NCBI GenBank assembly: GCA_008508345.1 | Contig: QNGE01001266.1 | Coordinates: 85,489-149,488, forward strand | Origin: Paragonimus westermani | Taxonomy: Eukaryota > Platyhelminthes > Trematoda > Plagiorchiida > Troglotrematidae | DNA: 64,000 bases | Direction of reading: 5' to 3' | Part shown: piece after piece, positions 1-11,200 of the stretch | Position numbering within the stretch: the first letter of the stretch is position 1 | How the letters are laid out: each line of letters opens with the position of its first letter | Notes under the pieces: model-generated | The model's input: only the letters and a program-made list of their open reading frames with translations | Database searches by the model: none | Told to the model about the DNA's origin: nothing | Position numbers and translations under genes: made by a program

Positions 1-1000
1 TTGAAGAGTGTGACATTGTTATTGGAAACGAAAACGGTTTCTGTTTCCTCAACTTTCTCCATTAGCCAAGCCTCACAGTCGGTGATCAAGCTATGTCTCA
101 CCTTTCTACGGATATCCCTTTCAAATGTTTCATGTGAATTACCAAGGGGAGTGTTCCGTCTGGCATCTAACAACTCTCTGAAATCCTACATGTGTTCAAT
201 CTACAGACCACCGTGACGCATGTTACAGTACCTGCTCCATAAACGGACTGTGAGATTTGAATCCAACAAACATTGGGATCTTCAGAGTGAGAACTGCCAA
301 GTTTGCACTCCAGGTTATTTTGATAGTTATACCTTATCTACGGCGTAGCCAGTTCCTCAACAGCCAGCCGTTGCTGTCGTTGGAGTCATCGCCTAGCATA
401 CGTAAGGACAAGGCGGCGACGCACCAACGCATGGTCTAACTCCAGGTGGGTCCTCCAATAAGAACGAGTCTCAAATGGAATCCCACCATATAACTAACAG
501 CTGTGTAGTTTATCTGAGGCCAAGTCTGATTTGAAATAGGCGGGCACCAAGTATAACAGTGGAGCGTACGATACGTAGAATCAGTACTGGCTAGTAAGAT
601 ATCATAATCAGCGGAGATCTATAACAATCGCCTGCCATTATCCGGGCAATGTGATGCTATATCGAACCTGCCAACTAAGCAAGACTCAGCCTCACCAGGA
701 CAGCCGGCCAGAAGGATCACATCAGAATCATGTGTCAACCGAAGGAGAGTGGCCAGATCTGAATAACAAGCGTCCTCGACACTGGCATCACTACAGTCAT
801 TTGGAGCATAAACAAATGCAGCGAAGACTTCGCGTCTGTAGCTGGCTTTAGCAGAACACGCACAAGTCTATTGTTACAGGGGTCCAGTCTACCAATGCTG
901 CAGCGGCCGTTATGCTGAGGGCTATACGTGACCTGTAGCGGCAGTCGTGGAGTCATCCGAAGTGCATAAGCAGTATCGGATAGATAGTGCGAGCGCCGTT
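1..1000 (-). mobile_element. Decayed LINE: endonuclease domain and linker, cut by window edge
   Basis: Reading the minus strand from about 1000 to 1 gives, across several frames, the order expected for an apurinic-type (EEP) endonuclease of a non-LTR retrotransposon. Near 830-760 there is AFVYAPNDCSDASVEDACYS followed by a LLAG block. Near 640-620 is PDNGRRLL, near 540-490 TWCPPISNQTWPQI then AVSY, and near 420-400 DHALVRRRLVL. At about 170-5 follows the linker that normally precedes the reverse transcriptase, with LLDARRNTPLG and a conserved-looking ...SNNNVTLF end. The reading needs frame changes and crosses stop codons (one just after PDNGRRLL), so the copy is dead. The reverse transcriptase would lie left of the window. 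The exact clade (CR1- or RTE-like) cannot be decided from this part. Confidence 0.75.
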
Positions 1001-1380
1001 ATTTCCATGCGTTCACTGCTGTTTTATACTATAGTCTCTGAGATGTGACGGACGTCGAGTTCAGTGTCGTGCGTTTTATCTTTCGGCCAACCGACCAATA
1101 CACTGGAGTACGATCATGCGTCCTCAACACAAGTGGGAGTGTGGGGTCAGTTGCACTGACCCCCGAAGTGTTTTACAAAGCGTCCTAACCTGCTTCATTG
1201 ATATCATCTACAGCTGGACACCCGTTGTATGTGTTACGGGAGAGCTGAAGGGGTTGCTGATATGCCCTGACGCGAAGGCAGCTTCCATTTCATTGGCTAT
1301 TGTTTGGCTAAACTACCCGGCCGACCATCAGACTTCGCACAGGCTTTTTCTGGTTACCCTGCCTCAGTTAGTGTGAATTG

Positions 1381-1385
<5 letters not shown>

Positions 1386-1425
<40 letters not shown>

Positions 1426-1426
1426 N

Positions 1427-1460
<34 letters not shown>
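1386..1460. repeat. (TA)n microsatellite containing an assembly N
   Basis: An uninterrupted TA dinucleotide run, broken only by a single N at 1426. The N probably marks a contig join inside the repeat, so the true length is unknown. Confidence 0.97.
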
Positions 1461-1463
<3 letters not shown>

Positions 1464-2040
1464 CGTTTCATCCAGTGTGTAAGGTTCAAAGTTTTGTCTC
1501 TATTTCGCTTTAACTTGGTTCACACGTTTTAGAGCAGGCATGTTCAACTCATCAGCCATCCGTTGTGGTCGCAGGAGTTGTCTGAACAAACTTAGAACGT
1601 ACCGATAAACTCTTAGATACAGTCTGAACCTAGGCGTGCTTCACTGAAGTTCCAAATAGAGCCAGGTTTCTTATAACTGACAGCGATATACTACTATCAG
1701 GTCTGATCAGATTTAGAGATGGAAGACACCAGTTGGAGTGGTGATACATACTTTCTGATCCCATTGCTGGCTGAAATTAACTTGCATTCGACGCGGGATA
1801 ACAGTCGTAGCATATCGTTATCTGGACCGTGGTATAGAAAAAATGATGACTCAGACCAGGTTTAACATGGTACGACCGCGCAGTCTCATTACCCTTACTC
1901 TTGACAAAAATGAACCTATCAGAACTAAGTGTGAATTAATGGAAGCAGCTGAATTGAAGAAGAGATTGTTGTTAACCCTGTCACAGTAGTCAACGTGCGA
2001 TTAGAAGACGCTTGAAAAGTTTAGGGGATTTCAGCTCCTG

Positions 2041-2240
2041 GAGCTAATCCCAACAAAGCTTGCTTACCACACAGCAGAGAGCCTACCGACAATGCAGTTT
2101 AGCCTTTCAATTCGTCTGCGGTCGTTATGCTGAGGGCTATATCTGGTTCAGCCTAACCGGGAGCAGAAGCTCTCGAATAGTCTGAAGTGCGCAACCTGTG
2201 TCCTACAGACAGCTCAGCTGGGTGATTCCGACACTTAATA
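2041..2240 (-). mobile_element. Second decayed LINE fragment (endonuclease N-terminal part)
   Basis: The block around 2118-2215 repeats the sequence at about 902-980 in the same orientation; the stretch GTTATGCTGAGGGCTATA is identical and the flanks are similar. On the minus strand both give an IALSIT-type peptide, the start of a LINE endonuclease domain. Only the first part of the domain is recognisable here. It is an independent, older fragment rather than a tandem copy, because the rest of the domain is absent. Confidence 0.55.
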
Positions 2241-2260
2241 TATACATATATACATTATCT

Positions 2261-5148
2261 GTACCGTCGGAAGGCTCAAACTAAAATCCTAACTTTTGAT
2301 GCAGCCGAAGTAACATTCGGGCTAAGTTGACCTGACCATCGTCTATAAGTTTGCTCTTAAAACCTGTAGAAGTTGATTTGATTTTGTCAATTGTGCTGTC
2401 TAGCCTTGACAGGTTACCTTGACTACAGTTGCATAGGTTTCCTAATGCTTATTTTTAAACGTCACTCCGCTATCTGTCTTGACGTTGCTTGAACTTGTGG
2501 CACAAAAATATTGAGCCAACGAGTTTTTAAATAGCCGAAGTCTCCACGATTCGCTTTTGGTGGGGGCGGTTAAGGTTAACAATGTTATTTGTTTTGGATT
2601 TACGCAGTCCACACATTGGGATTGTAGTTTGCCTTGGTTGTGTTCACGGCTGTTCGGTATTTGAATGTGACCTACTGTTTTGTGATACGACCCCACAAAC
2701 CTGCAGCTCCTTAGTGGTTCAGTGTCTTGCTCACAGTTGTGCTTATGTTTGTCTCCGGTTTCAGCTATGAATACTCTGGACCTGTAAGGACCATCGCACA
2801 TTTCCCTCTCGTCAGCGTCCAGTGCAGGTGTGGTTCACTCGTAATTCTTATCGGAATAGGGATCGTCAGGTACATGTACCTAGGTTAGACCACTTCAACA
2901 GACTGACCTCACACAGAGTAATAAAGCTTAATTGAACTGGTTTGAGTCTTATCGTTTAAAAATTTCTTGTTTCTCAAGAGAAGTGTGACTGTCATTTTTG
3001 TATGGGTGCATACAACAACTGAATGAAAATGTTGGTTTTGTTTACTCAGTTATCTCCGAGCGCCAGTTAGAAATACTTCGTCCGCGTTGTTTTTTGACGA
3101 GTTTTCACAAACTTAGTGGTCAATTCAGTGTATTTCCGTTTTTGGCACGAAGATTGCGAGTTTGAATCGTTCTGACTATTCTTATTCATTGAGTCCACAC
3201 AATAAGAGACTGATTATAGAATTTTGATTGAACACTGGACATTACGAAACGTTATTTTGGGATCCAATTTCCGTTCTGTTGATATGGCGGTGCTTTGTAG
3301 ACAGACCTCCTGTTCTATGGGTCGAGTATATTTACGACTGATCCACTGACATCCCAATTAACTCGATGGAACAATTTATTCTGAATTCCTAAGAAGTAAT
3401 CCAAATGTATTCCCAATTGGCACCGGACCCGAGAAAACTGGTACAGTTGGAAGCAAACTTGTATGTTTCCAACAATGTTTGGCTCTAGCCTAGTCTGGGA
3501 CCAATGAGAGCAACTAAGCAAAAATAAAAAAGCGCAAGATGGGCTCACATCTGAGTGGTGACACCTACAACATGCTTAGAACCTTTGTGTATTCTAAACA
3601 ACGTTATATACAACACTGTTGGGGACGGGCACGATGGTGACTTCACGCACGCGAACCACAACGCGAACACCGAGTGATAGTTCATCTCATGCGAACGTAC
3701 ACTTGACTTATTGTCTGAGAAGGTCATGATCGAGTAAAACATCAGCACACAACTAAGACAGAACCGAAGGTTTCATGCACAAGCAAAAGTGACTATATTT
3801 TATTTGCAAAACAGTGCCTCTGAGTGAAACCCGATAAGTATACAGATGCCATGATAATTTTATTACGAAAGTCCTTGGTGTTCCATTGGCTTAGATGTAC
3901 AACAGAACTGCAGGCGGATTACCTACTATAACTAAGGTGGAAACAAGTAAAATCAGCTTCTACCGAGACTACTGCATTTGTTGTCTGAGTTACATGTTCT
4001 GCTTGGTTAATCAGGAGTGTTCACCGTAGTGTTACGAGGTGTGGGTGGAATCGAGGATCGGTGAAGGTGCGATTGCGTTTGCGCTAATTCTAGTATCAGT
4101 CTAGAGGTCTGGTGTTTTTGCTACGGCAGTCTCAACCAGATGTGATTCAGCTGTCATTGCGTTCTTCTGATTGTGTACAGTTGTTAAAATTTTAAAACTG
4201 TAATCTTCAATAAGGCCTTCAGCTTTCGAAAGAATTCAGCAAGATTTTCATTGCACTGTTTGGCGCTTGATAACGAGTGGCGCGCGTCTTTTGCCTTTAC
4301 AGTTATATGTTAAATATCCAGCGTTGCTCGTGTAGGTGGAAGGGGGAAGACTGGATTTGGAGATTGTTGTTCACTGGGTGAAAAGAATTAACTGATACCG
4401 TGGTACCGACGGGTCCATTGATCGGAAGCAATTGGTCATTAAGGAACAACGTGAAATCGTTCTGGTTGCATCATAATGGTAACTAAGTAGAGTAAGTGAT
4501 GATTGGAAGGCACGGGCAACGACAGGTCAAGACGAAGGGCAAACGCCCAGACATCATGTGTTCTTAGCGCAGTGACTGAACTGTAAAATAGTAATAATCA
4601 ATTTAGGAATCTAGAAATGTGGACGTAAATGTGTATGTAGGAGTGGGCAGCTGAGTAAATTGGGGGAAGATTCATGACAATTATGGTGCATGTACTTTGG
4701 TTTACTGTTTTTAATTTGAACCTTTAGGATACAGTGTATTGTGGATTCATGCCCATGTTCAGTGGTTAGTATAACTTAATATCTACCGTATTTTGGTTGC
4801 CTATCACAATTTTGGAATAAGGATATTTTCTGGTCGCCTTATATCCTTTCCCGTCAAGCTCCAGTACTGTTCATCTCCATCAGTGAATGTGACTCACGTC
4901 ACGTGAGACGGTCACGTTCTTTTGGCCACAGTTCTACCTTATATGCCTGATAGTTCTTTGTATGGGGCCATGTCGGTCATTCAGAATGGCCTTTATGACT
5001 GTTGTGTACTTTCTCACACCTTTTCGATGGTTTTTGGCAGGCGTCTTTTGCGATCACAGCAAACTTAAGAATTTCAAAAATGTTCCCCTAGCAGTATTAT
5101 GTTCATTCATGAGAACCATTTCTCGACAATGATTAATGGAGCATTTCA
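2261..5148. other. Gene-poor stretch upstream of BCKDHA
   Basis: No reading frame here resembles a known family. A 119-codon minus-strand frame (2442-2801) is open but is not recognised and has no supporting splice signals. The interval presumably contains the promoter and any untranslated first exon of the downstream gene; no convincing TATA or initiator element could be picked out by eye. Confidence 0.5.
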
Positions 5149-5163
5149 ATGTGTGTTTTTCAG
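5149..5163 (+). promoter_or_regulatory. 3' splice acceptor just upstream of the BCKDHA start codon
   Basis: A pyrimidine-rich run, TGTGTGTTTTTCAG, ends at 5163, only 17 nt before the ATG at 5181. No 5' exon can be recognised upstream. This is either the end of an intron in the 5' untranslated region or a spliced-leader trans-splice acceptor; trans-splicing is established in flukes, but nothing here separates the two. Confidence 0.5.
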
Positions 5164-5180
5164 CCAGTATCTCTCTAACA

Positions 5181-5255
5181 ATGCAGGCTCATTATATTGC
5201 TTTTCGTCGACTTTGCTTTTCCCTTGGTCGGTTGTCCGCATTGGGTACACGCAAG
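5181..5255 (+). CDS. BCKDHA: BCKDHA exon 1 (mitochondrial presequence)
   Basis: Twenty-five codons from ATG to CGCAAG, then donor GTCAGT. The peptide begins [18 protein letters not shown]: four to five basic residues, no acidic ones, alternating hydrophobics, as in matrix-targeting signals. Family proteins vary here, so the start rests on composition, phase 0 agreement with exon 2 and the nearby splice acceptor. Confidence 0.75.
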
Positions 5256-8200
5256 GTCAGTTTGGAACATCTGTCCTGCCAACCCACTGTTTTTAGGTTT
5301 CCGTGGAAAAGATGGTATTTCCCGGACACACAACCAACTTCACTAGCAAGCTGGAGCTTAAGAAACCGGAAGAAAATCAGGCGATTCCGATTTATCGTGT
5401 TTTAGACAAGGAAGGTGTCCCTGTTAGTGAAGACGTTGAGCCACAGGTACTCGGTTTTGTACCAAACAGCAATTCTGTATTACTTTAAGCTAGAAAAAGA
5501 CTACGTTCTGAAAGCATTTCGTACCATGGTACTTTTGAACACAATGGATCGCATTATGTACGAGTCACAACGTCAAGGTCGCATCTCGTTCTATATGACC
5601 AATTACGGTGAGGAGGCTTGTCACATCGGTTCGGCCTCTGCGCTTGACAAAGGTGAGTACCAGCATCTGTGTGGTGCTTTCGTTCACTCTTGTGTGCTTG
5701 AGAACTGAAGACACTGGCCACGTGGTGGTAGCCTTCAAACAAACAGTAAGTGTGAAAAGTCAGGGCTTCGGCTGAATTCGAACCAGCGACGGACACAGCA
5801 TGCCTCAACGCGGCAAGCGCTCTACCAGCTGAGCCTCATCTAAAATCNGACACAGCATGCCTCAACGCGGCAAGCGCTCTACCAGCTGGGTCTCATCTAA
5901 AATCATAATCTGCCACACTAATTAGTAAAACAGTACACGAACATTTCTGTTCTTAGTATCGTCACTAAAAGACAAGCGCGAAGCCCTGACTGTTCTTGCT
6001 CGTTCTCCAATTTGATGGACGTAGTCTTTATGGGGCCACTTCCTCTGTGGTGTTATTTATTGCCATCAGAAAGACTTTGAACTGTTTTTCATTTATGTGA
6101 AGTTCTTGGCTGGCCTGTCTGTAAAACAAACACAAAGTTAACGTTTATATTCTGTTATGGAGCTGGTCGGTAGTACGTACCCCCATCCGAACTTGGATTC
6201 GAACTCGTGTGACATCACGTTATGTGTACTCGGGTGGCTACCTGTAAACGTTTAACCGGAAGTACCTCGTTGCCGAAGCGGATGGAATCCAGTTTCTGAC
6301 GCGAAAACACCGATGAACTCTAAAAAGCTGACGTAAGTCGAGTTATGTACCCCCTCTTAGAGTATGTCATTAGAAGGGTTTATGTGAATGCGGAAACAGT
6401 GGTCAACCATGTATTCAACTTGCTACCTTGACCGTGCCATTTCTACACAACACAAAACGAATGTACCGAACCACTGACACGAACCGTCGCGATACCGCGA
6501 CCAAAGTCGGTTCTCCTGTTATGACTGAAGCTTTAGTGTAGTCATTAAAGTTTCTCGCGATGGTACTTTTAGCGACAAGTCACATTACTTTTTATCCTGC
6601 CAATGTATCCATGTACTTCTTGTTTGGTCCAAGATGATTTGATCTATGGACAGTATCGGGAGGCTGGAGTTCTGTTGTGGCGAGGACTGACGTTGGAACA
6701 GATGATAGACCAGTGCTATTCGAACGTTGGCGATTGCAACAAGGGAAGACAGATGCCAGTACATTATGGTTCACGGGAACTGAACTTTTCCACTATCTCT
6801 TCTCCTCTAGCTACTCAAGTGCCAATAGGTAAGTGAACAGTTGAATGCATATCATTGTGACTTTTTTTATACCTTTGTAAGACTAATCTTTTGTTTGTGT
6901 TATTGACTCACGTGAACATGGTTAATGTAGCCCACACTAAGTTCGTCATTAATTGGTATAGTAGCACCGTATTCATGCACAAAATATACACATCCAAACT
7001 CAGCACGTTTTCTCTTTACCTTGGATTGTTTCTGGGTTAGCCAACGTTGATGCACTGCTTCCACTCGGCAGCTGGAACCAGTACTTCTGTCATGAATTGA
7101 CAGTAGAATAGAAAGCCTTGGTGAGATCGGCCGTCCTGGCCGTTCTACTGTGAATAGAACTATTCGCTTTCTTACCGTTCCTAATAATATACATTGTTGC
7201 CTTTTGTGTTCTATACTTTTGCGACAGTAACGATCCAATCTTAGTACATAAATTCACCATTTCGCATAGTGAGTTTTCTGTTCGTAAGGAACAAATTAAT
7301 TATGTAAGTTATTTGGTAGCTGACCCAGTAAGTCGTTCGATTAAACGAGGAACATCTTTACGACACCACAGAACTACAGTTTCTTGAGTAAGTACGACTG
7401 GAGCAGATTATTCTGTTGCATTCGCACCAGTCGAACGACGGTGAAACAGAAGTCAAGTCAATCTTGAAGGGAATTGGGAGCATTTGAAAGTACACATTAT
7501 ACGGGAGTGCAATTGAATTACTCTTGTGGACTCCCGAGAAAATGCGCTGGATCGACAGCAAAATAAAAGAGCACTTGGCAGAACTCAAAGTTTCTGCCTC
7601 TTAGTAAACAAAGCGGGTGACTTGGTCCCGAGAACTGACCGCGCTACTTGCTTCAAGCCACATCAAAGAACGAATAGAAAAAGCCACTTTGTTTCGCTCG
7701 AAAACGTGTGTAGCCGGGAGAAAAATGTAAATCTTTCCCAACCAGAAGTTTAAGGGACAGTCGCGGAAATCGGTAGTTGAAGCCACCAGGCGACCAGTAA
7801 GCATGGGAGATTAAGAGTCAAGTAGGTAAGAGAAATAGTGAATATTACCTCTGGATTGTTGTGGGAACTTCTGTTTATTGCGATTGATCAAAATCGTTTC
7901 CTCTGGGCAGGAGATGTTTTGGAGGATAAAAGGGGCTCCCTGACGATTACTGAAGGTACTCTGATTGTATCTCTCTCCTCTTATCTCAAAGGAATCCTTT
8001 CACGTAGGTAGAATGGTGTTCATTACAGTAAACAAATTTTCAGGTGAAATCCAACATTCTCTCACATTTACATTGTCTTTATTGGTTATCTCTGGCTGGA
8101 AATGATGTACTGTTTGCACAACAGCGTTGGATACATCGTTTTTCAGATAACCGGATATTAGCCATTAAACCTCCAATATATCGTTGGACCTTTTCGTTGC

Positions 8201-11200
8201 AGTCCGTGTAAGCGAACAACGTGCCTTTCCCAAGTTAAGTACATTTTCGTTTTTGCTATACTAGCACAAGAGAGTAACTGCAACTGTTCAGTACCACGGT
8301 GGCGTTCTTAACAGCCGAAAACGCGACTGGAGTCGTTCTCTGACACACTATCATTTCACAACCGGGAGATTGAGTTAAGCGATAAATCTTGTCTGACCAC
8401 CTTAATTACTTCGGCCGAATGATGTGACACCATTATGTTATCCTCAATGACCGCACATTCACTATTACGTCAGGGCTCGAGCTTAACTGCTGCTCCTTCT
8501 CCAGCGCTAATCGATGAACGTTTGATTTGAAATCTCCTGATCAGTTTAGAATCCCTCGGAGATGTTCACAAATTCCTTCAGGTGGCTGTCGTTTATTTCT
8601 TTCAGCGCATCAGACATAATAACAGGTGAGATGGTAAACACAGAAAGACGAATGAAATCTATACAAACTATCATTAACATGGGCACCAGTTTCAACCAGA
8701 TACTCAGTGGCGCGATAAATCTTGCTGAAGGTCGGGACGTTCAATTTTATAATTACTGATCTCGCCGGCGTAGGATAGACTTTTCTCGAGGCAAATATTA
8801 ACGGAGTAACTTATCGATCATGTTCTTTTCTAGTGGCATTTCAGTATGCTGCATTAACTGTCCAGCTCATTTCTGACCTTTAAATTTTTTTTCTACCAGC
8901 TGTCGGTTCTGCTTATTCATTCAAGTTGGCGCGGAACGGTCAAGTGGTCGTATGCTATTTCGGCGAAGGTGCGGCCTCTGAAGGTGATACATTTAGCGGG
9001 CTTAATTTCGCGGCCACCCTCGATTGTCCGATCATTTTCATTTGCCGTAATAATGGCTATGCAATCTCGACGCCTGTTCACGAGCAATATAGAGGAGATG
9101 GTATAGGTCAGTCAGTTGATCACTATTTTCTGAAGGTTCCCTTCCATTGGAACTTAGATGGCTTGAATGTGAAGTTATTTTTATTTGTGATTGCTTCTTT
9201 CTGTCTCATTTCAGTTGCTCGAGCATCTGCTCTCGGAATGGTGGGTATCCGCGTAGACGGCAATGATTTGTTTGCCATGTACAACGCTACGAAGGCTGCG
9301 CGTCAGTTATGCGTTAGTGAGAATCGTCCGGTGTTGATCGAAGCCATGACCTATCGGTAAGTCATTCTTTCTCCCCCTCTGTATATGCATATACGTGTGT
9401 AGTTTTATCTGACGGCGAAGTAGTTACCAGGCTTCATGAACGTTGACGGGTATAGAAGTCACATGGAGCGCCCGTGTGAATTTGACCTTATTGCTTTGGC
9501 GTAGGCGCGGTGTATCGAGTCCCCATTCCTTAGTTTGTTGACTTGAACCGTCCGGTTAGGGGTCAGTAAACCAAGGTATTATGTAGAGTTGGGCACAAGC
9601 TTAACGGTACTGTCACCACTGTTATGTTTAAAAAACGACCAGCAGTAAGATTTAGTCTCGGGTTCGATTCTACTTTATCTCCTTGTCAATCCTAGTTACG
9701 TTTGGGCACCCTATGTTTACCCACTTTACATGTAGCCATATAGATCACACGGTAACAAATGTATGAGTTTGATAATGCGAGTTACCACCTTACTTGAACG
9801 TCAAATCACGCCACGTCATGTATTGATTATCATCCAGGTTGAGTAGTTCGTGATTTTCTGTCCTCCTCTAGATGAGGTTTTTACGATCCCCTGAGAGAGG
9901 AAGGCAAGAACGGACAGGAAGACTGCGAGCAGTACGTTGATCACGAACGAAACGCAACGATATCGCAAACGACACGAATAATCAGAACGCAAGTACTCGG
10001 ACCCAACTCTCGCAACTTAGACCCCTCCAACAAGAAAGGAAAAAGACGGCCTTCAGACGAACTTTATTTGCTGCTCAGTCCGAAGGCAAAACAGTGGTTC
10101 AAAACGGCTGTATTGATAGGTTTTCGGTGGCCTTGGTCCTAGGACACTGAACGGACCAATCAGAAGCAAGCGCGCGAACTGGAATCTTCCAGAATGATGG
10201 TGGGCATTCGAGTTCTCAAAATAGAAGCATCTATTTCCCTTGGGGAATATAGCGAGCTTTTGGGAAAAAGTGCTTTTCCCAACACCTCTCCTTTTGAGAC
10301 TTATTGGTACCGCCGTTTTCGCGGGTCGAGCTGCATTGGACAAGTGGCCTTGCTTTTTCGGTCCGTCCATTGTCTTGGTTGCAAGGCAGTCAGCTCCCTG
10401 TTCGGTCTCGGCGTTGAGGTCGCTGGGGTAACGGTCGCGGACACTTGCTGTATTAGGCGCTTGATCTCGAAAGTGTCGAGAAGTAAGTCCAGTGGCATTT
10501 GGTTCTCTACTTGCCCATCGTTTGTGGCATAGCGTGGGCGAAGTTGGTTAGCGTGGCGCACCCATTTGTCGCCTCCGACGTTGATGTCGTAGAGGACCGA
10601 GCCGCTCCGATGCTTGACCGTCGCTGCTATCCAGTGGGAGTGATCTGGCCGATAATCTCTTGCGTAAACTAGATCGCCGACGGCAAATCCACGTCGGGGT
10701 AGCAGCTGCTTATCTTCGGGTAGTTTTTCTACTGGCAACATGGCGTCGAATGTCGTCCTCAGCTTGCGGCCCATGAGAGCTTCGGCGGGTGAAAGTCCAC
10801 TGAGAATCGCCGGATTCGGGGTGGTTCTGTAAGTGAGCAAGAACCTTTGCAGCACTTCTTCGGTCGGTCCCTCCCCGCGAGATTTCATAAGTGCTCTCTT
10901 GAATGTGTCGACGAAGCTCTCCACTTGGTTGTTCGATTGTGGGTGGTACGGTGGTGAATACAGATGGCGAATGTTGTTTTGAATGCAGAACTCCCTGAAC
11001 TGGACGGATGTGAACTGTGATCCATTACCTGAAACGAGGATTTCCGGAAGACCATGCTGACTAAATATCCGTCGTAGGTTGTTGATAGTGGCTGAGGTTG
11101 TGGCGTGCGTCAGCGGGACGATCTCAGGCCACTTGGAGTATGCATCCACCAGAGTGAGGTATACCACACCGTCGATGGGTCCCGCAAAATCCACATGGAG

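Larger units (their letters stand above)
5653..6633 (+). other. BCKDHA intron 3
   Basis: Intron of 981 nt as assembled; it holds the foldback/tRNA-like element at 5758-5991 and an assembly duplication around the N at 5848, so the true length is probably about 57 nt shorter. The rest is unrecognised. Confidence 0.85.

Noticed and set aside
5758..5847. tRNA gene on the minus strand
   Set aside because: Box-like sequences exist, but no acceptor stem, no proper anticodon loop and an aberrant arm. Better explained as a repeat.
9107..9214. Treating the 108-nt segment as coding exon
   Set aside because: E1 alpha proteins have no 36-residue insert here, and both ends are good splice sites.
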